A stretch of 64,000 nucleotides of DNA, from the NCBI RefSeq assembly GCF_014201195.1, contig NZ_JACHDS010000001.1:4216001-4280000 (forward strand), given 5' to 3'. Below, piece after piece: positions 56,622 through 64,000 of this stretch; the stretch's first letter is position 1; every line of letters starts with the position of its first letter. Origin of the DNA: Nocardiopsis mwathae (GTDB taxonomy: Bacteria; Actinomycetota; Actinomycetes; Streptosporangiales; Streptosporangiaceae). The notes below the pieces were generated by a model that made no database searches, was not told where the DNA came from, and saw only the letters and a list, made by a program, of their open reading frames with translations. The position numbers and the translations under genes were made by a program.

Positions 56622-56885
56622 GTGAACCGCCTTTACCACGAAAGCGAAGACTGGGTCGCGCAGGGAGCCTGCCGGCAGTACGACCCGGAGCTGTTCTTCC
56701 CGGTGAGCACGACCGGGCCTGGGCGACACGACGCGGAGCTCGCCAAGGCCATCTGCCGCAGCTGTACTGTTCGCCAAGAGTGCCTGCGGTGGGCGCTCGC
56801 CGCCGGGGAGGCGCACGGCGTGTGGGGCGGAACGAGTCCCGAGGAACGCCGCTACATGCGCCGCGAGCTGGCCACCGCCAGCTGA
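56622..56885 (+). CDS. WhiB-family Fe-S transcription factor
   Basis: The 87-residue protein has the four cluster-binding cysteines C17, C45, C48 and C54, and the turn GVWGG (66-70) followed by a basic helix (SPEERRYMRREL). WhiB-like proteins hold a [4Fe-4S] cluster and regulate transcription with the sigma factor. GGAGGCGCCTG precedes the GTG at 56622. The subclass is not clear. It is on the plus strand inside the split ectoine region. Confidence 0.93.
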   Translation: MNRLYHESEDWVAQGACRQYDPELFFPVSTTGPGRHDAELAKAICRSCTVRQECLRWALAAGEAHGVWGGTSPEERRYMRRELATAS

Positions 56886-57002
56886 GTCGTCGGCCCGCCC
56901 GCGGGGTCCGCGGGCGGGCCGACGTGCCGCAGCAGGGTCCCGACCATGGGGCACCCCGCCGCGTCTTCACCTCCCCGCTGTTCTCGGTTAGGTTCTTGAG
57001 TC

Positions 57003-57749
57003 GTGCAGTCCCCAGGTGGCGGCCCCCTACGGGCGATCCGCACGGCCTTCCTCGCCGTGGCGTGCACCGGCCTTGCCTGGGGCGGGCACGCCGTGTGGGC
57101 CGACGTGGCCGTCGCCCCCGGCGCGTTCGCCGCCGCCACCGCTCTCATGGGCCTGCTACTGGCCCGGTTCACCCGCTGCCAGCGCGGCTTCGGCGAGATC
57201 TTCACCGTGCTGGCCACGGCGCAGGTCGGCCTGCACCTCGCCTTCCAACTCCTGAGCGCGGCCTCCCCCTCCGCCGCCGCAGGGCACGCCGCACACGCCG
57301 CCGCGCCGGGCCACACCGCGGGAGTGCTCACCCACACCCTCGGCGCCCTGGGCCTCTCTCCCGGCATGCTCGCCGGACACCTGTGGGCGGCGCTGCTGGC
57401 CGCCGCCCTCCTCGCACACGGCGAGGCCTGCCTGTGGACCCTGCTGCGGCTGCTCGCCGCGGCACTGCCGACCCTGCTGCGCCCCGCGGCCCCGCCCACC
57501 CCCGCCCCTCCGGTCCACGCGCCCCACCCGGGCCCGGCCCGGCCGCGCCGACGCCTGCACTACTCCGAACACCCCCGCGGTCCACCCCCGACCGGCCGTC
57601 CTCACCGCATCATGGGCACGCCGCAGGCGCGCCCGCACACCATCCGACGGACACAGCTACGGCCGGAAAGGTCCCAAGACGCATGCCTCACGCATTCACG
57701 GCGCGCCGCGGCGCCATCACCCTCGCCTCACTCGCGGCATCCCTGCTGA
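57003..57749 (+). CDS. Histidine-containing membrane protein next to copC
   Basis: The 248-residue protein has about four helices. A His/Ala-rich loop (GHAAHAAAPGHTAG, about residues 98-111) recalls copper-trafficking proteins. The Pro/Arg-rich C-terminal tail (residues 165-248) is nonconserved and overlaps the copC start by 67 bp. A TAGGTT box lies eight bases before the GTG at 57003, suggesting a leaderless transcript. A copper role is inferred from the histidines and from copC. Confidence 0.65.
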   Translation: MQSPGGGPLRAIRTAFLAVACTGLAWGGHAVWADVAVAPGAFAAATALMGLLLARFTRCQRGFGEIFTVLATAQVGLHLAFQLLSAASPSAAAGHAAHAAAPGHTAGVLTHTLGALGLSPGMLAGHLWAALLAAALLAHGEACLWTLLRLLAAALPTLLRPAAPPTPAPPVHAPHPGPARPRRRLHYSEHPRGPPPTGRPHRIMGTPQARPHTIRRTQLRPERSQDACLTHSRRAAAPSPSPHSRHPC

Positions 57750-58333
57750 TCGGCGTCGGCCTCGCGCCCGCCGCTCTGGCGCACAACACGCTCATCGACT
57801 CCTCTCCCAAGGACGGCGCGGACCTCGACAGCGCGCCCGGCGAGGTGGTACTCACCTTCAACACCACCGTGAACGAGGGGGGCAACGCCATCGTCGTCAC
57901 GGGTCCGGACGGGGGCAACTACGAGGAGGGCGACGTCCGGCTCGACGGTCCCACCGTGTCGACCGACCTGAAGCCGCTCGACACCGCAGGCGAGTACACC
58001 ATCGCCTACCGGATCATCTCCGCCGACGGCCACCCGCTGGAGGAGCAGCTCACCTTCACCCTCTCCGAGGAGGGCGTCGCCGACGGCGAGGCGGCGACCG
58101 AGGACGGCGACACGGCCGCGCCCGGCGGGGCCGACGACACCGGCAACGCCGAACCCGCCGACGACGCCGGCGACCGCAACGAGACCGCGGCCACCGACCC
58201 CATGCGCTCCCTGGGCCCGGTCGGGGCGGTCATCGGCGCGATCGCGATCGTCGCGCTGATCGTCATCCTGCTCGTCCGCATGCGCCGCCGGCCGGACGGC
58301 CAGGGCGGACAGAACAGTCCGGGAACCGACTGA
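57683..58333 (+). CDS. copC: CopC-domain copper-binding protein
   Basis: The 216-residue protein has a signal peptide ending at ALAHN, so that His becomes the first residue of the mature protein, a CopC copper ligand. The domain shows NTLIDSSPKDGADLDSAPGE, then VVLTFN and, later, SADGHPLEEQLTFTL with a second His. An acidic linker and a C-terminal membrane anchor (VGAVIGAIAIVALIVILLV) follow. It likely binds copper outside the membrane. No CopD-type domain is present. Its ATG at 57683 lies in the end of the upstream gene. Confidence 0.88.
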   Translation: MPHAFTARRGAITLASLAASLLIGVGLAPAALAHNTLIDSSPKDGADLDSAPGEVVLTFNTTVNEGGNAIVVTGPDGGNYEEGDVRLDGPTVSTDLKPLDTAGEYTIAYRIISADGHPLEEQLTFTLSEEGVADGEAATEDGDTAAPGGADDTGNAEPADDAGDRNETAATDPMRSLGPVGAVIGAIAIVALIVILLVRMRRRPDGQGGQNSPGTD

Positions 58334-58347
58334 CACGCCACCGCACG

Positions 58348-58397
58348 GTGAAGCGGCGGTGCCCCCGACCGGAGGGTCGGGGGCACCGCCGCTTCAC
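58348..58397. terminator. Perfect 23-bp hairpin between copC and ectA
   Basis: GTGAAGCGGCGGTGCCCCCG and the three following bases (58348-58370) pair exactly with 58375-58397 around a GGAG loop. It lies between convergent genes, 14 bp past copC and 28 bp before the ectA stop, and should terminate both. Confidence 0.85.
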
Positions 58398-58425
58398 GAC
58401 GCGAGCATCGGGTTCCGGCCGGGGC

Positions 58426-59073
58426 TCACCCCCGGCCGCTCGCCGCCGGGACGCGCGTCCGCTCGGCCTCGGCCACGATCTCGGCCGGGTCCCACAGCGC
58501 CTCGGCCGCGGCCGGCTGCCCGAGCGGGCCGATGCGGACGAGGTCCTCGGGCTCGTGCGTGTGCTCGCCGTCCTGCGGGAAGTGCTCCCGCTCGAACAGC
58601 GATGTCCACACCGGCTCGACGCCGCGGTCGCGGGCGAACGAGCCGAACAGCGCGCGCGAGGCGGCGTTGTCCGGGGTCACGGTCGCCTCAAGGTGGGTCA
58701 GACCGCGCTCGGTGATCCGGTCACCGATGTGGTCGAGCATGCGGCGGGCCAGGCGGCGCCCCCGGCATGCGGAGTCGACCGCCACCTGCCAGAGGAAGTA
58801 GGTGTCGGGAGCGCCGGGCCGAACATGCCCGATGACGAACCCGAGTACCCGCCCCTCGGTGTCCCGGGCGACCACGGACGTCTCCGCGAAGTCCCGGCAC
58901 CACATCACATACGCGTAGGGCGAATTCTCGTCGAGCCCGTTGTCACGGGCCAGGGCCCACAGCAGTCGGCCGTCGCCCAGCGCCGGCGGTGCGAACCGAA
59001 TGTCATCGCCGCCGCCGGCACCGTCCGCACCATCGGCAGGTGAATGACCATGAGAGGAAGTATGGAGGGGCAT
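58426..59073 (-). CDS. ectA: L-2,4-diaminobutyrate N-gamma-acetyltransferase
   Basis: The 215-residue GNAT protein has the EctA signature SPYAYVMWCRDFAETSVVAR and the acetyl-CoA loop ACRGRRLARRMLDHIGD. It acetylates L-2,4-diaminobutyrate, the second ectoine step. The N-terminal 28 residues are Gly/Asp-rich and longer than usual. The ATG at 59073 is chosen; a TTG 18 bases upstream is possible. A TAGTGT box lies 8 nt before the ATG. It is on the same strand as ectB-C-D but separated from them by about 3.05 kb containing plus-strand whiB and copper genes. Confidence 0.93.
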   Translation of the reverse strand: MPLHTSSHGHSPADGADGAGGGDDIRFAPPALGDGRLLWALARDNGLDENSPYAYVMWCRDFAETSVVARDTEGRVLGFVIGHVRPGAPDTYFLWQVAVDSACRGRRLARRMLDHIGDRITERGLTHLEATVTPDNAASRALFGSFARDRGVEPVWTSLFEREHFPQDGEHTHEPEDLVRIGPLGQPAAAEALWDPAEIVAEAERTRVPAASGRG

Positions 59074-59133
59074 ACCTCGCGACACTAGCAAACGCCCCAG
59101 CTCAGGGCCCCGGGCGGTGGAACGCCGACGCGC

Positions 59134-59895
59134 TCAAAGGCGGCGGGCCAAAAGGATACTGATGTTGTCGCGACCGGAGGCCTCCATCGCCGCCTGCCAC
59201 AGGCTGTGGACGGCGGCCTCGTCACTGCCCGCCTCGGCGATGATGCGCTCCATCTCGTCGTGGGCGACCAGGTCGGAGAGGCCGTCGCTGCACATCAGCC
59301 AGGCGCCCGGTCCCGCGTCGCCGTCGCGCCCGACATGGGGGGTCATGGCCGAGGCGCCGCTGCCGCCCAGGGACTGGGTGATGAAGTTCGTCGAGACGGG
59401 TTTGCCGTCCTCCGAGGGGGGCAGCGGGGGCGAGTCGTCCTGGGAGATCTGGCGCAGCCGGGTGCCTTCCAGGCGGTAGGTGCGCGAGTCGCCGACGTTG
59501 AACCAGAAGTTCCCGTCGGCGTTGAGCAGGATCCCCGCCACGGTGGTCCCCATACCGGAGAACTCGGTGTGCTGGGTGGCGTGCTCCTGGATCTCCTCGT
59601 CGATGTTCTTCAGCAGAATGTCGAGGTCGTCCGGTCCGGCCAGGCGCGGGCCCATCTCGGCCATCCGGTGCACGGCGTGCTCGGAGGCGATCTCGCCCGC
59701 GGCGTGCCCGCCCAGCCCGTCGGCGACCGCCGCGATCACCGGCTCGCCGAGCGGCAGCACGCACCGCACCGGCAGCGTCATGTTCGCACTGGCGACGGTG
59801 AGCGCGCCCACCACGACGGCGTCTTCGTTGGCCGGGCGTACAGCACCCCGGTGCGTGAGGGCTGTGACCGCGACTTCCCCACCAACGACACCCAT
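59134..59895 (-). CDS. PP2C-type serine/threonine phosphatase
   Basis: The 253-residue enzyme has the metal-binding motifs NED (about 23-25), ADGLGGH (58-64), GDSRTY, CSDGLSD and GRDN in the PP2C order. AGGAGGT lies 8 nt before the ATG at 59895; the long upstream extension of the frame is ignored. It may oppose an actinobacterial Ser/Thr kinase. It is apparently monocistronic. Confidence 0.93.
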   Translation of the reverse strand: MGVVGGEVAVTALTHRGAVRPANEDAVVVGALTVASANMTLPVRCVLPLGEPVIAAVADGLGGHAAGEIASEHAVHRMAEMGPRLAGPDDLDILLKNIDEEIQEHATQHTEFSGMGTTVAGILLNADGNFWFNVGDSRTYRLEGTRLRQISQDDSPPLPPSEDGKPVSTNFITQSLGGSGASAMTPHVGRDGDAGPGAWLMCSDGLSDLVAHDEMERIIAEAGSDEAAVHSLWQAAMEASGRDNISILLARRL

Positions 59896-60568
59896 ACGCC
59901 CAACCTCCTGTTTCGTCGGCAGTAACTGCCGCACAGTCCCAAGCGGCGCCTCGTGCTTCGAGGACGGTACCCGAGGCGCGTTGATCATGTAACCGTATCG
60001 GGGGACCGTTGACCATGGTCAAAATCCGCGTACATCATGGCGGAAAACGCCCTGATACGCAGTTCCTCACCGCGTCCCTATCGCCAAAGGTACGGTTCCG
60101 GACCCGCTTCCGCGCGCACGCTTGCCTCACCAGGCCCTCCCCCGCTCCGATGCGCGTCCGACACTCCCCACCCATCCGACGGATCGGCACGCTCCGCGAT
60201 CACTCCCCTACACACCCGCACGCTACAGCGGAGTTTGGCGGCCCGTTGCGCAGTCTGGCAGAATGAGTCGGTGATGGGTGTCTAAGACGCAGACACACCT
60301 CATCCTTCGCACGCTCCCGCGCGGCCTCAGCCGCCTGCGCCCCGTCGAGCGCGCGCCGTGCCCCCTCTTCCAGCGGTCAAGGTGTGGTCTTTTTGCGTCT
60401 GCCCGATTCTCTCTTCCCTACCCCTGTCACCCCGACGAATCCTCTCCGCCCACTTGGGCTTTCCCTGGCATGCCCGAAGCGGCCCCCGCACCCCCGGCGC
60501 CGACTCAGCCGCGCCCACGGGCGGACTCCCCCTGTGGCGGGTCGCCGTCTCGCAATGAGGAGCACCAC
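59896..60568. other. Divergent region between PP2C and glycosyltransferase genes
   Basis: No gene is supported in these 673 bases. A perfect palindrome (60009-60022) lies 114 bp before the PP2C start. The right half has no clear promoter. Frames reading through from 60278 into the glycosyltransferase are an extension of its frame and are not conserved. Confidence 0.55.
60009..60022. promoter_or_regulatory. Perfect 14-bp palindrome
   Basis: TTGACCATGGTCAA reads the same on both strands and lies in an AT-richer segment upstream of the PP2C gene. It may be an operator for a dimeric regulator. Confidence 0.35.
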
Positions 60569-61813
60569 GTGAAAATCGCCTTGGTCGCCGAGCACACCAG
60601 CCCACTGCCCGCCCATAAGGGGGAGCCGACCTGCGGTGAGAGCGTGCACATCGCCTCGGTCTCCCGCCACCTGGCCAAACTCGGGCACCGCGTCACCGTG
60701 TACTCCCGCAGGGACGCCGAGGGCCTGCCCGGCCGCTCCCGCATGGGGCGCGGCGTCAACGTCGAATACCTCGCCGCCGGACCCGAGTACACCCTGCGCG
60801 AGCACGAGGTCGCCGAACACACCGGCGCCTTCGCCGCCGCCCTCGCCGACCGCCTCGACGAGGACTCCCCCGACGTCATCCACGCCTTCGGCTGGACCAG
60901 CGGCCTGGCCGCCCTGTCCGCCGCCGACACCGCCGGCGGTGTCACCGAGGACACCGCGATCGTGCAGACCTTCCACTCGCTCAACGCCAGCGAACAGCGG
61001 GCCGGGCTCCCCGAGCGCCAGGAGCGGGTGCGCCTGGAGGCCGCGATCGCCGGACGCGCCGACGCCGTCGTCGTCAACTCCGCCGACCAGCGCTTCGAAC
61101 TCGCCCGCATGGGCCTGCCCCGCACCCGCGTGAACGTCGTCCCCTACGGCGTGGACACCGACCACTTCACCGTCGAGGGCGGGGTCGCCACCGAACCGTG
61201 GAAGGGACGCCGCGAGGAGCGCACCCGCATCATCTCGGTGACCGGGCTGGCCGGGGGCGGCGCCGACGCGCTGATCGAGACGATGGTCCGCCTGCCCGAG
61301 GCCGAACTGGTCATCGTGGCGGGACCGGCGCCCGTCGAACTCGCTCTCGACGACGACGCCCGCCGCCTGGAGCTGCTCGCCAAGGAGGCCGGGGTCGACG
61401 ACCGCGTCACGCTGACCGGCCCCGTGGACCGCAAGGAGATGCCCCGGCTGCTGCGCTCGGCCGACATCTACGTGTCGGCCGCGCCCTACGACCCCTACGG
61501 CGGCGCCGTCCTGGAGGCCATGGCGTGCGGGCTGCCCGTCGTCGCGACCGCGGTCGGCAGCGCCACCGGCGCCGTGCTCGACGGCACCACCGGCGTCCTG
61601 CTCCGCTCGGCCCGCCCCGAGGCACTGGGGTCCGCGCTGCGCGGGCTGATCGCCGAGTCGACGATGCGCAGCGCCTACGGCATCGCCGGAGCCGACCGCG
61701 CCGAGTCCCGGTTCACCTGGCAGCGCGTGGCGGCGGAGACCGAACGGGTCTACAGCCGCGCCCGACCGCAGGACGGCGAGCTGCCTGCCGCGGTCGGCGA
61801 TGATGCACACTAG
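60569..61813 (+). CDS. GT4-family glycosyltransferase
   Basis: The 414-residue enzyme has the GT-B fold: N-terminal KIALVAEHTSPLPAHKGEPT and a C-terminal nucleotide-sugar domain with DIYVSAAPYDPYGGAVLEA and MACGLPVVATAVGSATGAV, the E(x7)E region of GT4. The donor and acceptor are unknown; envelope polysaccharide or glycolipid synthesis is typical. GAGGAG lies 7 nt before the GTG at 60569. The MEDS-ATPase gene follows 76 bp downstream. Confidence 0.88.
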   Translation: MKIALVAEHTSPLPAHKGEPTCGESVHIASVSRHLAKLGHRVTVYSRRDAEGLPGRSRMGRGVNVEYLAAGPEYTLREHEVAEHTGAFAAALADRLDEDSPDVIHAFGWTSGLAALSAADTAGGVTEDTAIVQTFHSLNASEQRAGLPERQERVRLEAAIAGRADAVVVNSADQRFELARMGLPRTRVNVVPYGVDTDHFTVEGGVATEPWKGRREERTRIISVTGLAGGGADALIETMVRLPEAELVIVAGPAPVELALDDDARRLELLAKEAGVDDRVTLTGPVDRKEMPRLLRSADIYVSAAPYDPYGGAVLEAMACGLPVVATAVGSATGAVLDGTTGVLLRSARPEALGSALRGLIAESTMRSAYGIAGADRAESRFTWQRVAAETERVYSRARPQDGELPAAVGDDAH

Positions 61814-61889
61814 TGCGCGGAATCCGAACCGCACCGCGACCATCCGGCCGCAGCGGGCACAGGCCGGGAGGGATCCCCGGGGTGATGTC

Positions 61890-62834
61890 ATGACGTCTCG
61901 CGCGGACTCCGCAGCCGCGGAAACCGAAGGGTTCGAGCACCATGGTGTGTTCTTCCACTCGGCTCGGGATCTCCGCGAGACCGTCATCCCCGTGCTCCGG
62001 ACCGCTCTGGCCGCCGGCGAGAACGTCGTCGTCGCCGTCAGCGACCGGCTGGGCGGCGACCTCCGGTCCGCCCTGGGCGCCGCTGAGAGCTCCGCTGTGC
62101 GCTTCGCGGACCGAACCGCACTCTACGACGCCCCCGGGCGCACCGTGGCCGCGCTGCACCGCCTGGCGCGGGCGGAACCGCGCCGGGTCACCGTCATCGG
62201 CGAGCCGGTCCTGCCGCCGGACGACCCCCTGGAGCTCCGCGAGTGGCACCGGCTGGACGCCGCCCTGGTCACCGCGCTGTCCGAGGTGCCGATGCGGCTG
62301 GTGTGCCTGCACGACGGCCGCACCACGCCCGCCGACGTGCTCCGCTCGGCACGCGACACCCACCCGGTCCTGCTCACCCACGACGGCCGACGGACCAACC
62401 CCGACTACCGGGCCGCGCCGCCCGTGCGCGGCGCCGCGCACGCCCTGCCGCCCCCGGCCGGTGAGCCGCGAAGACTCGACATCCACGGTGATCTCCCCGC
62501 GCTGCGCAGGGAGGTCCGCGCCCTGGGCGCGGAGGCGGGGCTCCCGGCCCCCCGCCTGGGCGATCTGGTGGTGGCCGTGAACGAACTGACCGCCAACGTC
62601 CTCGAACACGGTGCGGGCAAGGGCACGATCACGGTCTGGAGCTCACCCGGCCGGATCGTCTGCGAGGTCTTCGACGAGTGCGGCGACCTGACCGACCCGT
62701 TGTGCGGCTACCACCCCGCCGACCCGCTCAGCCCCCGCGGCTACGGCCTGTGGATCACCCGCCAGGTGTGCGACTTCATGGAGGTCACCGGAGGCACCCG
62801 CGGCTCCCTGGTCCGCATGTACTTCCGTGTCTAG
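61890..62834 (+). CDS. MEDS-HATPase signalling protein (RsbA-like anti-sigma regulator)
   Basis: The 314-residue protein has an N-terminal MEDS domain (HGVFFHSARDLRETVIPVLR, ENVVVAVSDRLGG) and a C-terminal Bergerat ATPase (VVAVNELTANVLEHGAGKGT, RGYGLWITRQVCDF). This pairing is typical of actinobacterial RsbA-like anti-sigma kinases. There is no membrane segment. The nearby STAS and GAF-ANTAR genes suggest it takes part in a partner-switching module. The ATG at 61890 follows GGGGTGA. Confidence 0.85.
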   Translation: MTSRADSAAAETEGFEHHGVFFHSARDLRETVIPVLRTALAAGENVVVAVSDRLGGDLRSALGAAESSAVRFADRTALYDAPGRTVAALHRLARAEPRRVTVIGEPVLPPDDPLELREWHRLDAALVTALSEVPMRLVCLHDGRTTPADVLRSARDTHPVLLTHDGRRTNPDYRAAPPVRGAAHALPPPAGEPRRLDIHGDLPALRREVRALGAEAGLPAPRLGDLVVAVNELTANVLEHGAGKGTITVWSSPGRIVCEVFDECGDLTDPLCGYHPADPLSPRGYGLWITRQVCDFMEVTGGTRGSLVRMYFRV

Positions 62835-62907
62835 GGCGCGAAGCCCGTCACACCGGGTCGGCCGGAACGGACGGGATCGGTCCCCGGCACCGCGCCCATC
62901 GCCGGAG

Positions 62908-63258
62908 TCAGGCCAGCACGGACTCCATGGCGTGGGCGGTGTCCTCCTCGATGGTGATGACCTGGTCGATCCCGGCGATCACGAAGAGGCGGTGCACGGT
63001 GCGCTGCGGCGCGGAGACCGCGAGGCCGATGCCGAGGTCGCGGGCCTGGCGGTAGGAGGAGACGAGCACGCCGATACAGCGCGAGTCGCAGAAGCTCACC
63101 TTGGAGAAGTCGATCACGACCCCGCGGCACGGTTCGGCCGCGCCGAGGATCCGCTCCAGTGCTTCGGCCAGAACCGGCGAACTGATGGCATCCAACTCCC
63201 CCGCCGGTGTCACCACCACCACATCGCCTTCGGTCCGGATCGAGACATCGGACGCCAC
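62908..63258 (-). CDS. STAS-domain anti-sigma factor antagonist
   Basis: The 116-residue protein is a single STAS domain: VASDVSIRTEGDVVVVTPAG, ELDAISSPVLAEALERI and VIDFSKVSFCDSRCIGVLVS. The phospho-acceptor loop is D-S-R-C rather than the common D-S-S-G, yet the serine is kept. The GTG at 63258 has GAGGAG 8 nt upstream. It converges on the MEDS-ATPase gene and is expected to be its substrate. Confidence 0.88.
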   Translation of the reverse strand: MASDVSIRTEGDVVVVTPAGELDAISSPVLAEALERILGAAEPCRGVVIDFSKVSFCDSRCIGVLVSSYRQARDLGIGLAVSAPQRTVHRLFVIAGIDQVITIEEDTAHAMESVLA

Positions 63259-63468
63259 GCTCACGCTCCTCGCCGGTGACCGGGGATCGCCGCGGGTGCC
63301 GACGGTCGGGACCGCCTCCGTGCCCTCGCACCGTTCCTGAACTCCACGCGGCCACCTTAGCGCCAATGCCGGGGGCGAGACAGATTCGGCCCGAGGCCGT
63401 CACCACACCGATACTGCGCGTCGCCCCGATCCGCGACCGAGCCGGACCGGCGGCGCTCGGACCAGCGC

Positions 63469-64000
63469 CTAGGCGTTGCTCTCCGCGTGCTCGGCGACCA
63501 GGCTCCGCGCCACGTCGACCACCTTCAGCCGGTTGCGCTGCGCCACCTTGCGCAGCTCGGCGAAGGCCTCGGCGGCGTCGCAGCCGCGCGCGTGCATGAT
63601 GATGCCCTTGGCCTGGTCGATCACGGCCCGCCCCGACATGGCCCGCCGCATGTGCGCCGCCTCACGCTCCACGTCGGAGTAGCGCCCCGCGGAGTGCAGC
63701 GCCATGGCGGCGTGCTCGGCCAGCAGCGCCACCAGCGGGGTGACCACGGAGTCGTCGAAGACGCCGGCACGCCCGGAGTGCACCCCGAACGTGACGACCT
63801 CGCCCTCCAGCTCGCCGGGGAACGTCACCGAGGAACGGTCACCGCACTGCACGGCCATGCTGGTGTAGCCCGGCCAGCGGTCCTCCCGCAGCACGTCCCC
63901 CACGACCACCGGGCGCATCTCGCGGACCGCCTCGACCGTCGGCCCCTCGTCGGTCGTGTACTGGTACTCGAAAGCCGTCGCCAGGTCGGAGTGGGAGGCA
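63469..64000 (-). CDS. GAF-ANTAR domain protein, N-terminus beyond the window
   Basis: About 176 codons are visible. They encode the end of a GAF domain (YQYTTDEGPTVEAVREMRPV, SVTFPGELEGEVVTFGVHSG) and a C-terminal ANTAR domain (MSGRAVIDQAKGIIMHARGC, DAAEAFAELRKVAQRNRLKV). ANTAR proteins bind mRNA and act in antitermination. The reading frame stays open to the right edge, so the start lies outside. It is on the minus strand with the STAS gene, 210 bp beyond it. Confidence 0.9.
   Translation of the reverse strand, partial: ASHSDLATAFEYQYTTDEGPTVEAVREMRPVVVGDVLREDRWPGYTSMAVQCGDRSSVTFPGELEGEVVTFGVHSGRAGVFDDSVVTPLVALLAEHAAMALHSAGRYSDVEREAAHMRRAMSGRAVIDQAKGIIMHARGCDAAEAFAELRKVAQRNRLKVVDVARSLVAEHAESNA

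Overview
The window is about 64 kb of very GC-rich DNA. It has short intergenic gaps, many GTG starts, ATGA/GTGA gene overlaps and actinobacterial families (WhiB, IdeR/DmdR-type iron box, ANTAR, MutT1-like Nudix-phosphatase next to ppk, PaaN). The source is an actinomycete. Genes for ectoine, hydroxyectoine and glycine betaine synthesis point to a salt-adapted lineage; a Nocardiopsaceae-like or Actinopolyspora-like genus is my guess. No integrase, transposase, phage module, rRNA, tRNA or CRISPR was recognised.

Layout. 1-2.6 kb: a membrane-fused aminopropyltransferase (SpeE-like, cut by the window edge) with DUF350, a small Gly/Ser-rich membrane protein, DUF2617 and DUF4178 proteins. 2.7-5.2 kb: a tandem rhodanese sulfurtransferase, two small membrane proteins and a Phd/ParE-type toxin-antitoxin pair. 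5.5-10.6 kb: a HelD-like helicase, a lipoprotein and a CYTH-CHAD protein. 10.6-13.8 kb: a siderophore-type ABC importer (ATPase and two permeases) behind an iron box. 13.9-16.7 kb: a second toxin-antitoxin pair and a BisC/TorA-like molybdoenzyme. 16.9-21.4 kb: a CoA-ester lyase, a fused glycine/sarcosine-dimethylglycine methyltransferase and a divergent MocR regulator. 21.5-24.5 kb: two uncharacterised proteins and a secreted S33 peptidase. 24.9-33.1 kb: the phenylacetate genes paaABCDE, paaN, paaK and a PaaR-like TetR regulator, with two PaaR-type operators. 33.3-38.2 kb: a large membrane protein, a TauD-like dioxygenase, a STAS protein and an M50-type membrane protein. 38.4-41.5 kb: a LuxR-type two-component system with a DUF4097 envelope protein. 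41.8-44.9 kb: a HTH-TOBE regulator and modABC. 45-48.8 kb: a SRPBCC protein, mutT1-like gene and ppk. 49-52.3 kb: a miniature GPP34-like protein, a zinc ribbon, two CPBP paralogues and a flavodoxin-like protein. 52.4-59.1 kb: ectB, ectC and ectD, with ectA about 3 kb away beyond whiB, a His-rich membrane gene and copC. 59.1-64 kb: PP2C phosphatase, GT4 glycosyltransferase, and MEDS-ATPase, STAS and GAF-ANTAR signalling proteins.

How it works together. Osmoprotection is the strongest theme: EctA-B-C-D make ectoine and 5-hydroxyectoine, and the fused methyltransferase makes betaine from glycine. A second theme is molybdenum: ModABC supplies molybdate and the BisC/TorA-like enzyme would use it. 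A third is phosphoanhydride chemistry (Ppk, MutT1, CYTH-CHAD). Four related palindromes sit just past gene ends and look like a dispersed terminator family. Several regulator genes appear leaderless, with a TANNNT box 7-8 nt before the start codon.
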